Source: Podospora bellae-mahoneyi | Lineage: Eukaryota > Ascomycota > Sordariomycetes > Sordariales > Podosporaceae | Reading direction: 5' to 3' | NCBI RefSeq assembly: GCF_035222275.1 | Contig: NC_085883.1 | Location: 2,728,001 to 2,792,000, forward strand | Length of the DNA: 64,000 bases | Shown: positions 15,111-24,600 of the stretch, in pieces | Position numbering within the stretch: the stretch's first letter is position 1 | How the letters are laid out: the number at the start of each line of letters is the position of its first letter | Notes under the pieces: model-generated | What the model was told of the DNA's origin: nothing | Databases searched by the model: none | What the model saw: only the letters and a program-made list of their open reading frames with translations | Made by a program: the position numbers and the translations under genes

Positions 15111-15156
15111 CACCATCACCACCATCACCACCATCACCACCATCACCATGATGATG
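15111..15156. repeat. CAC/ATC trinucleotide microsatellite
   Basis: An imperfect run of CACCATCAC units followed by ATGATG. It lies in the gene-free region and is not part of a supported coding sequence. Confidence 0.8.
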
Positions 15157-16695
15157 TTGGTGATGAATTGCTCCTAGACCGCCGGATGTTTCCATCAGGG
15201 AGGGACGGAAGCAGGCGACTAGTTTCCGATGTCAGGGCCCCTTTGCCGATGATTATCATGGTGCCCTCCTCCACAGCAACATTTCGACCAATGTTCCAAA
15301 AGTACAAGTTGGCGTCGAGGCTGGTGTTACACATGCACATGAGCAGCCCGGTCTCACAGAATCAGGCTGTTGGGTCCCAAGGGCGCACACGCGGCATGGA
15401 GTTTTGCAACCGTTATCTCCAGATTGACTGGCACTCTCGCTCCAAGGGCCCATGTGCTACGGCTTTGTGATCCGAAGCGGACCTTTCTCCGAACACTTGT
15501 CCTACACCTCTTCTCCCTTCTTGGTCCTTCACGCTCCCATTGCTCCCCTTGGGTATGGTGGTGACGCCACGTGCGGACTACTCGGACTTGAACAACTGGA
15601 ATAGAAGCTCCACTCCCACCTCGGAGTAAGTTGACACGGAGACTTGTCGGATTCCGCTGGATTCGTGCTTTATGACTTGATCTGGCAGCGCGAGCTGGAA
15701 ACATGAGGCTGGACATTACGAGGAGAACAACATTCTATATATCCTCAAAGGTGGACTTTTAACAAAAATGAGGTAAGAATCCCATATATCTACCTATCTA
15801 TCTGATGATAACGTAAGACCCAACGCAGTGGAACGCCAACCCCAAGTTTGCTCACAGTCAGAACCCAATCTTATCTTGATCTCCCCATCAGCTCAGCTGA
15901 AGAAGGCAAAGCAGAAATGATTTGGGGGCAGAACGTCAAGTCGGTATGGGGGTAAGGTAAGGTGTGCAACGGTGTAGTTCGGTCGGAAAAGCGGCTGAAA
16001 GAAGAGGAGGAGAAGCCCCCAAAATTCGCCGATAGATCGCAGCTTCGCAGCCCGCAACCGTAACAGTGTAACCAAATGGACACCATGTCCTTCCATGCAC
16101 CTACTCTGAGCTCCCAAGCATCCTGTTCGCTGGCTCGCAACTTGTTCTCCCAGGGCTATCTCGTTCGTCCGCTCGCTGTCAACATGATATTTTCCATGAT
16201 AGTCTCGGAAGTTATGACCAAGTTTTCGGGTACATCAACAGCATTACATCACAACTTGCTCTCCCAGCTTCAATCTGCAGTGACCCAGGCCACGAGAACT
16301 GAGAACTGGCCCGCTGGAGGGCACGACACAGGGCTGAGTCGCTGTTGTGGTAGGTAGGGAGTTTTTGATCCCGCATGGGTTTACGGAGAAAGAGAGATAA
16401 AAGTGCTGGCAGTAAGGAGCCTGCAGGTTAATATATGCGGTGTTACTGTCCACCGTTTTGTTGCTCTTTGGTTTCCCGGGAGTGGGTGATTATAGTCTTG
16501 TGACAGGCTCAGTGGGGGATGTAACCAACCCAGCTTGATGGGCAGACAGAGACGGTTCGGTTCGAGTTGAGTCACGGCGTCCCTTATGGAGAAATGGACA
16601 AATGTCAAGTTGCGGTGAGGCGGGCGTTTTGGCGATGAGGTTTGGGGACTGGATGAGGCTGTGTGGAGAAGCGAGGAGAGCCGCGTGATGAGGTT

Positions 16696-16726
16696 CTTAC
16701 GAAGCAGTTTGGGAAGGCTTCGTAAG
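16696..16726. repeat. Perfect inverted repeat (10-bp arms, 11-bp loop)
   Basis: The arm CTTACGAAGC at 16696-16705 is followed after 11 bases by its exact reverse complement GCTTCGTAAG at 16717-16726. It could form a stem-loop in RNA or be a palindromic protein-binding site. There is no T-run or coding context that would make it a terminator. Confidence 0.7.
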
Positions 16727-17604
16727 ATGGCATTTGGGGAGTGTCGTAAAGGTCGGGAATGCTAGATGGCTGTGGTGTTTCGACGCGGGGTTGGGGTTGT
16801 GTAACTAGATTGGCGAAATGAGTCCGTGACCATGCTCGAGATGACAACGGCATTGCTTTAGAGATTTGGGCAAGGAAGGTTACGCAACGCAGAGTCTCGG
16901 ACTGGTTGGAGGGTGCTTTGCAGGAGGAAACGTTACTTACTTATGGGGATGGTGCTGAAAATAGGGAGTTAATTTGAGTAAGGCTGCTGTTGGGAGTATA
17001 GTTGCTCTGTTAAGAAAGTGCATAAGGGAGCCAAGTTCGGTGAGGCCCCATAAGCTTGTGGTATGAATTCTATCAAGAAAGCAAGAAGACAAAGACCGTT
17101 TTATCCCACGACACAAGATTGACGAGCAGGTAAGGTGCCGGAGGAACCATTATATCATATGCAGGCGACCTTGTATTCTACGCTCTAGCTTGCACTTTCA
17201 TCAGTCACCACGTCTTGAATGATGTTGATGTATGAAGTCGGTGCCGTAAGCTTACGACAAGCGTTCTGAGCCCCTGAGCCTCTGATATGGCACCTGGCTC
17301 TGAGGAGCGCGTCATCAAGTTGAAGACATGGCATACTTCCCTAAGTTAAGTCGAGAAGATGGAAGTAATGTATCTCAGTTATGTATCTATCCTTTAATCT
17401 CCTCTCCGTGATCCTTTTTCTGTGTTTGTGAATATTGCTCTTTCTACCGCTTGCGAGACTTACGATCCTTTGAGCTCAGAAGCGATATTGGACTTCAGTA
17501 CCATGCTCACTCGATCCTATCATCTGGGGCTTCACCTAGCTCTCATTTGTGTCAGTCCCCCCTATAACACTATCCAGTTCCCTATATCCAGAACCTACAC
17601 TCAT

Positions 17605-18521
17605 TTACACATGTTTGTTCTCATCCTCGCGAGCATGATGTTGTCCTTCAACTCCCGGTTTGATATCTTCCTCAATAATGTCAAGCCTAGATGATACCTC
17701 CAACTCCTTATACTCAGAATCTTCACTCGCTTCTGTGTGTGTTGGAACCACATCCATTTCCTCAGACTGCGCTTCGGTATCGAGCTTAACTCTAGGCGAA
17801 GCCTGACCAGATATCTCCCATGTCGAGCTTCCGTCAGTTGCCCGCGCTGATCTCCAGTCTAGTTCTGGTTATTCATCTAGGCCCATATTCCAATTTGCTA
17901 GCGCTTGAGTTTTGAGATATGCTCTTGTTTGCTGTCGTGACGATTTGAAGATTTGAAGTGAGACTAGAAAGGCGATGAGAAGTACCCCGGCTGCGGAACC
18001 CAGAATGGCGCCTGTCAATTGTGATGTGTTTAAACTTGAGCCCCCAGGCTCAACAGTCAGGTCAGGTGGGCCGGTGCTCTCTTTATTGGTAGAATCCGGG
18101 CTAGCTGCAGTGGTAATGGGTGCGGTGCTTGTATTTGCTGGCCTTGAGGTGGCTGTCACGAAACCGATGCCACAGCTGTAAGCTGTGGCTGGCCAGGGCT
18201 GTGTGGATGGGGTCAATTGACAATATCGGAAGTAGTCTCTGAATGTATGCTGCAAAGATTCCTCTGCGCTTCCGGGATCGAACTCAAAGGTGCACGAGTC
18301 GCATTTGGAATAGTAAAGTTGATAGAGAGTGCTCAAATTGGAAGTGCACAATCGATCTCCGCCCAATGTTAAGTGCTGGAATGCGGTTTCTATGAAGCGT
18401 GAATGTTAGATAATACTCGATGGAGACACTTAGAGGCCGAGTCTTTGCATATACCACAAACTGCCCAGCATTCCGGTGGGAGTAGATTCTGAATCTCTGA
18501 GTTGATGCGTGGTGAAATCAT
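17605..18521 (-). CDS. Cysteine-rich single-pass membrane protein, premature stop (family member 1)
   Basis: Two exons, 18521-18455 and 18389 onward, with a 65-bp intron (GTATAT...TAG, phase 1) directly after CWAVC. The ectodomain has CWAVC, a Cys near GGDRLC and the pair SKCDSC. A Ser/Thr/Pro stalk and one membrane segment (AILGSAAGVLLIAFLVSL) follow, then a basic stop-transfer stretch. The frame stops at TAA (17871-17869), giving 195 aa. The same frame then stays open to 17605 and encodes an acidic tail (ASPRVKLDTEAQ, later EYKELEV) that matches the tail of the next family member. I read this as a gene with one nonsense codon, or a short form of the protein. No N-terminal signal peptide is obvious. 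The function is unknown; a surface sensor or adhesin is possible from the layout alone. Confidence 0.6.
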
Positions 18522-18924
18522 TTTCTCACGCGGCCTTCATGATGGGCATGATCTTTGTCAGGGGGTGCACTCTTAGCCATAGCTTCCTTACTGGAGTATT
18601 TAGCAAGTGCAAGGACTGCAGAGACAACTGAGATGATGGGAACAGATTTTTGATCCCAACATAATAATGCCACTGAGTCTGGGATTTGTCATACACTGTC
18701 AGCTGATGTGGTCTGGTTAGGCACCTATTTAGGGAAGTTTGAGGTCACAATCGCAATAGCAACGAGTCTCAGCATGTACTCTTTATATTAACATTGTGAG
18801 GGCGGGAAATATCACGTCTCTTCTGCCTCGCTATCTCCCGTACATCTTTCTAAACTTTGCGCAGCTTCGTTTCGAGCCAGCCTAGCTAGATGAAACCTTT
18901 AGCTGCCTGTAACCAGGTCCCCGC

Positions 18925-19900
18925 TCATCTCAAAACGAACTTGCTTCCGCTTTTATCAGGAGCTGGCCTCTTCCCCCTGGCTGGCTTGGGGTTTTCTTGT
19001 CTTCGATCTTGTCCAGAAATCACCTCTAACTCTTCATATCCAGACCTTTCCCTCAGTTCGGCGAGTGGAAACATCACCTCCATCTCGCAAACCCCCGGTT
19101 CAATATCCATCTCGATTCTAGGTGCCGGGGGGTCGTCTAATTCGTTGATAGAGATTCCATTCATTTTCTGTGTCCCTTGTGATTCTATTTCGTTCAAAGC
19201 CTCCTCTTTCTTGCTAAGCTGTGATGCTCGTCGACGGTAGCCTGCCAGCTTCCAACACGCCAGTGCAGCCAGCAACAGAACAAAAATGGTTCCGGCACCA
19301 GATATTATTCCTAGGAGTTGCAGGGAGGAAAGATGACCGCTACCAAGATTTTGGTTGTCTCTCCCTTGATGGTTGTCGATCTGTTCATTATCAACAGCGT
19401 GAGTGGGGGGGTTGTCTTCACTTGTTGCTTTCCAGTCAGAGGGCGTTGCTGTTGTTGATGTTGTTGCAGGGTACGTGGTGGTGCTCAAAAGCTGTCTCGG
19501 TCGGTAATTGAACAATGAATGGGGGCGAGTCGAGTACTAGCTGGGAAAGATTGCCTTCAGTCCCGGATCGGGATTCTTTAGGTTGTATTTGAAAGCTGTT
19601 CCAGCCCAGCAACCATCGGCTGAACAATATGTGCAGGCTCCGACGTTACAGTATATTCTGTCTTGGCCCAAAACACAAACATGACATTGTTTGTAATGGA
19701 ACTCAAATTGAGTGGTTGAGTTGCACCGTTCAGGAGTGTTTCTGTTTCTTGGACGAGCTCATGGGCAGTGTCTGGTTGGTTTCAGTCGGATAAATACATT
19801 GAAGAGAATGATACAGAGAGGCAACCAAATACGTACCGCATTCTTTCCAGCAAGATGTAGGGAATATCGCGTGGATATCAGGGTCGAGGCCGCGACTCAT
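18925..19900 (-). pseudogene. Cysteine-rich single-pass membrane protein, interrupted (family member 2)
   Basis: Exon 1 (19900-19837) encodes a short leader ending CWKEC and is followed by a GTACGT donor in phase 1, the same place as in the neighbouring paralogue. Two acceptors are possible: CAG before 19771, or GAG before 19757. The second keeps the cysteine-rich frame (RCNSTTQFEFHYKQCHVC). That frame meets a TAG at about 19530 and then continues unbroken through a Thr-rich stalk, a membrane helix (LGIISGAGTIFVLLLAALAC), an RRR stop-transfer site and an acidic tail (PPAPRIEMDIEPG, CEMEV, GYEELEV) to the stop at 18925. Unless an undetected intron removes the TAG, the gene is broken. The function is unknown. 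Confidence 0.5.
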
Positions 19901-20697
19901 TTTGAGGGCGACACAGAAGTGTACCACTCAATTTTCAACTGCCGAGATGTCCTTAAAAGAATCTATTGGGGATTTTATAGCTTGACATGGAAGAAGCTAA
20001 GAATTTAGAGTAAGTAGTGAGTTCGTGTATAGGTACTTTGCAGCTGAATAAGGTAGCGTCTTCATAACAAGGCTCCCAGGCTGCCACTAAAACAGCGAGG
20101 GTGATACTGCACGTCAAGCGGGACAGATGGGGGCCAACCAACGACCACGAACCGTTTAGACATCTGGGAACAGATACTGTCTCAAAAAGTGAGTTCATGC
20201 AAGTACCTAAGGTAGGTAACAACCAACCTGGCGACCAGGGGCTGGCATATCCACCACTGAATGTTGTAGATAGGCCAACGTCTCTACCTAGATTTGCAGA
20301 GGCCGAGTCTTGACTGTTTGAGCAAGTTCAAGCCAATGAAGCCTCTGAACGCAATTCTTAAGGCCCTACCTGATCCGAAACTCACACTAGAAGAGGTCCT
20401 TTGTGCCCTGATGCTGCTCGCACCATAAAACAGGAATACCCCCTTTCCCACTCTCCTCTCCCCCTTTTCCCACTCTCCTTTCCCCCCCAAACCGCCAGCT
20501 CAACAAGATATCCTAACCTTTCAGCCACGTCAAGTCACACTTCAAATGCCTGCTGAGTTCCATTTCAACGAGTGCACAAGTTGAGGCAGTCACAATCAGA
20601 GAAAAAAAGAAAAAGCCTGGGTGTAAGTCAGGTTCAGGTGGAGTCCTAGGCCCACGGTGGGCCCAGCCCAAAAAAAGCCACCAAAAGAGACTGGAAC
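19901..20697. other. Intergenic stretch before the 5S rRNA gene
   Basis: No supported gene. Near 20440-20490 there is a pyrimidine-rich stretch of CCCTTTCCCACTCTCC-type repeats. T-runs at the upper end, read on the minus strand, lie just beyond the 5S gene and probably serve as RNA polymerase III stop signals. Confidence 0.5.
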
Positions 20698-20816
20698 ACA
20701 TACAACACCAGGGATTCCCCAGTGGTCACCCACCTGAGTACTAATCTGGCGATCAGCTGCTTGACTCGGGCAGAGCGGACGGGATGCCGTATTTTCAGCT
20801 GTCTATGGTCGTATGT
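20698..20816 (-). rRNA. 5S ribosomal RNA
   Basis: A 119-nt match to the fungal 5S rRNA pattern on the minus strand. It starts ACATACGACCATAG, has CATCCCGTCCGCTCTGCC in the first third, AGATTAGTACTCAGGTGGG in the middle and ends GGAATCCCTGGTGTTGTATGT-like sequence whose end pairs with the start. Pol III T-runs follow 14-30 nt downstream (TTTT, then a run of seven T). A single dispersed 5S gene between protein genes is the arrangement known from Neurospora and its relatives. It differs in the variable stem from the main Neurospora type as I remember it, so it may be a divergent isotype. Confidence 0.93.
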
Positions 20817-20940
20817 GCTTGTGCTCATCAGATTTCTCAACTATATAGCAAATTGTACTATTGTCTCCCCACCCAACACCCCTCTGCCACACATTAAGAT
20901 GACATCCTCTCCCTCTTTTTACACCCTCTCTGTCTCACTA

Positions 20941-21360
20941 GAATGTGTCTGACTATCGTATCCCCTTTCCACAAATACCCAGTGTGCCGACTGACCGAGA
21001 ATCAGACTCATACCACACACCCTCGGCACGCGGGTCTCCTTTTAGCTATGAGTCTGATCCATCTCCCGGCGTGAACAGCGCGGGGTTGGTAAGAGAGTTG
21101 CCAGTGACACCCTCGAACGCGCTGTTGCTGCTGCTCTTTTGGTTCGGCGGCCAAAATACAGCCTACCGTGTGTAAGAAGCAGGGCGACTCCAGCTAGTGA
21201 GCCGGCTACGGCGTTGGTTTGAGGAGTTGGCTTGTTTTGGGCTTCAGAGGATTGTGGGGTACTGCCTGGTCGAAGGGCTAGAAGTCCATGAGTCCCTTAC
21301 CTATATCCGGGCATGCAGGTTGAGGTAGGCAGGGGTGTAATGGTCTGATGTACCCTAGCT
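20941..21360 (-). pseudogene. Fragment of a stalk-plus-membrane-helix protein
   Basis: On the minus strand three pieces look protein-like but do not join. The first is PLPTSTCMPGY at about 21310-21345. The second is a Pro/Thr stalk leading into NAVAGSLAGVALLL at about 21170-21280. The third, in another frame, is a tail with NSAFEGVTGNSL and FTPGDGSDS ending in TAG at about 21047. The order stalk, helix, tail is the same as in the cysteine-rich membrane proteins nearby, but no cysteine domain is found. It is best read as a relic. Chance resemblance is possible. Confidence 0.3.
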
Positions 21361-21688
21361 TGCAACCTTTTGGAACAAAAACGTGTAGTATTTGTGAGTG
21401 AAATACCTTTCATGAATATTTATCTTCTGATGCCGTAGACACACTACACACTCATAACCATCAAAATCCCAAAGCTAGCTCTAAAAAGCTCTTCCTGGCT
21501 TTCTATGCCCTCATACCCCAGCCCTATATTAACAAATAAAGAAAATGTATATATCTGAAAAAGAAAAAGAAAACCAAAACGTGATGGTATCCGGCTGTAG
21601 CACAATATAACAACAATTGAAAAGAAGTCCCCCCTGCCCATATGTCCAATAACTCCCCGCCTTCATCTACCCCACCTCTTTAACCTCT

Positions 21689-24600
21689 CTAAGAACACCA
21701 TATCTTCGGCCACCTCCACTTCCCCCCCTGCCACCACTTCTTCACCTTCTTATTCTCATACCCCTCCTCTCTAACATTATGCCTCCCCACCACCGTCAAG
21801 AAAACCTGATCCAGCGTCGTGGGGCTGACACTGTAGTGCTCCACCCCCAACAGATCCCTATTCTCCTCCAGCAACACCACCAGCCTCCCCACGGCCGAGT
21901 TCTGACTCAGATCCCCTCCCGTCCTGGGGTCCTTCTCCCCGGACACAACCGCCGAGGCGGGAACCTTGAACCTCATCTGTCCGTGGTACGTCTTCTCTTC
22001 CACCTCCGCCCCCTCGCCAAACTGCTCAACGACCCATTGTCTAATCTTCAGAATCTGAGACTCAGGCGTGTGAGGCGCCCCCTTGCAGACAAGGTGCACA
22101 TGGATGAGATCCCCAAACTTGTTCCGGAGATGTTCAATGCTGCCCATGGCGAGCATCCTCTTGGCGAGGATCCCCGCCCTCCCGGCTAGAGCGTCCGCTT
22201 CCTCCATCGAGTGGGTCGTCAACAAAATCGAACGGCCCGGGACGGTGGCAGCAAGGGTGCGCCACATGATTCTCTTCGCGGCGGCGTCAAGACCGGAGGA
22301 GGGCTCATCGAGGAGGATGACAGAGGGGTTACCCATGAGAGCAATACCAAGAGACAGCTTGCGCTTGTTACCACCTGACAAAGCGTGGGCTTGGCGGTCA
22401 CGGAAGAGTTGCAGGCCTACTGCGTCGATGACGGCAGAGACTTGAGCGTGGATGTCGCTGATGCCACGGACGCGAGCGTAGAAGCGGAGGTGCTCGGCTA
22501 CCGTCATTTGGTCGATGGCGTCGAATTGAGGGCAGACGCCGAGGTGGCGGCGGGCGGCGGAGAGTTGCTGCGTTACCGAGGCGTCTTCGACAAAGACGTC
22601 ACCGCCGGAAGCACCGCCGGAGGGTTTGATGTCACCGCGGATGACCGAGATGGTGGTGGATTTACCTGCTCCGTTGGGGCCAAGGAGAGCAAAGACTTCG
22701 CCGTGGGGGACACCAAAGGTGACATTGTCGACCGCGGTGTTGGAGCCGAAGGACTTGGTGAGGTTGATGACGCGGAGACCGTCGGTGATCTTGGTGTTAC
22801 CACCGGTGGCCGAGGACTTGACACGGACGAGTTCGTTGGCGACTTCTTCATCCGACATGGCGGCTGCTTCATCGGGGTTGGCGGCCTTGGGCTTGGAACG
22901 GAAGAGGAGCTTGCGGAGGCTGAAGCCAGCGCTGCCACCGTCTGCCCAGACGAGGATGAGGAAGAGGACAATAATCTGGATGACGAGGTAGAGGATAGGA
23001 CCGCCGTATTGAAGGATACCGCCGGGGTAAGAGGCCAGGGCATCACCATCGCAGGCTGTAGAGAACAGGTTCATGGCGAGGAACAGCGCACGAGTGAGCG
23101 ATATGATCGGTGCCAACACTGCCAGAGCAAAGTGGACAATGATCAACAGCTTGTCGACCTGTTGAACCGGTGCATAAGTAATAACCGACATGTAACCAAA
23201 CAGGTAGACAATGAACATCACGAGCTGGCCAGCGGCGGTAAAGGCGTAGGCTGACAGCTGGCTGGCGCTGAAGAGCGAGATATTGTATGCCAACAGAGTC
23301 GAAGCCAGACCATACAGAATGAAGATCAGGAACACATAGCCAAGGTGATACCAAAGGCTATTGGCGAGAGCTGCCCACAAGATGATGCTCAGGACGGTGC
23401 CAGCGATGACGATGATAAAGTCGAAACCGGTGTAGGCGAGCCACAAGGGAAGAGGTCTAACACCGTTGGAGTACTGAAGGCCGCGGACGTTTCTTCGTCT
23501 CTCAAGATTCGGATAAAGGGCAAAGAAGCCAGGGTAGGCGCACAAAGCCAAGCCGACATACACCAAGACTTGAAGAGAGTTTCCGGTGCTGGGAGTGAAA
23601 GGGCGGTCGAAGACGGTGTAGGAAGAGGCAATGCTCGAGTTGGTCAGCAGCATGTTCATGATCCATTGGCCAAACCAGGCGTTGATCACCTCAGGACCGT
23701 TACCCTTGTATGCGAGAGTTGGAGGAGTGTTGTCGTCACCAAGCCAGATAGCGGTAGGGGTGATATTCTTGCGGAACTGAAGCACCGCATTGTTGAACTC
23801 ATCAAGAGTGTCAACCAAGGTAATGTTGTTGAAAAGATCCATCGGGTTGTTTTGTCTCTTGACAATGATACCATCGCTGCTTCCAGTGCTGCCATTACCT
23901 TCCAAGCCCTGTGACGCCATAAAGATTGGGGCCAACAGATTGATCAACGTAGACTGCGAGAACTTGTCCGAAGGCCCAGCAACCATCCAAAAGTCAAAGT
24001 CACTGCCAAAGATATTCACAGCCTCCTGGCGAGACGACAGCTCGTCCGCGCTGCACCCAGCAGGCTCTTGACCCTTCACAAACAACATAACCAACCCAGC
24101 CGCAGCAACCGGAATGATAAAAGCAGCAATCGAAGGGAACCAATTCCCTTTGAAAACCGTGCACCTCTTCAAAAACAACACCCAAGTCTGCTTCAAGAAC
24201 CCAATCGGCTTCCCATCCATCAACTCCAACCCGTTACCCTTCACAGGTGTCTTGACATCACCAACCGGCACAGTCTCCGACTTCTCATCCTCCGTCGAGC
24301 TCAAGACACCCCTATTCTCAATCGGCACCCCACCGCCCTCAGCCTGAACCTCCTCCGCAAGCTGCAAAAACACATCCTCAATCGTGGGCCCAGAAAACCG
24401 ATAATCCGTAATCCCTGCCGCTTCGAGCTCCTTGATCGTCTTGGCCGCCAAAGCCGAAGTAGCCGCGACATAAGCCGCCTCTTCCTGGGTGGCCTTCTTG
24501 GTAACACCCTCCACCTCCGGAAGCAGCGGGATGAGCTTGTTGTTGTTGATATGAATCCTGTAGCCGCCACCCTTGCGATCCTTGAGCTCAACCGATGTGC

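Larger units (their letters stand above)
4073..17604. other. 13.5 kb region without a supportable gene
   Basis: Reading frames of up to about 240 codons occur, but they overlap on both strands, are rich in Arg/Ser/Pro/Gly and show no domain, no good start context and no credible splice structure. I treat them as chance frames in GC-rich DNA. Landmarks are a (CCATCA)-type microsatellite at 15111-15156 and a perfect 10-bp inverted repeat at 16696-16726. The region lies upstream of the minus-strand bZIP gene, so it may hold its promoter, a long leader or non-coding transcripts. That is inference from position only. Confidence 0.5.

Noticed and set aside
19757-19771. Frameshift in the second Cys-rich membrane gene right after exon 1
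   Set aside because: An alternative acceptor (CATGAG) in the same phase enters the cysteine-rich frame directly, so only the later TAG is counted as a lesion.
22385-23254. Long plus-strand frames opposite the ABC transporter (also 24068-25738 and 25790-26506)
   Set aside because: They are shadows of a clear 1651-aa transporter gene with complete motifs.
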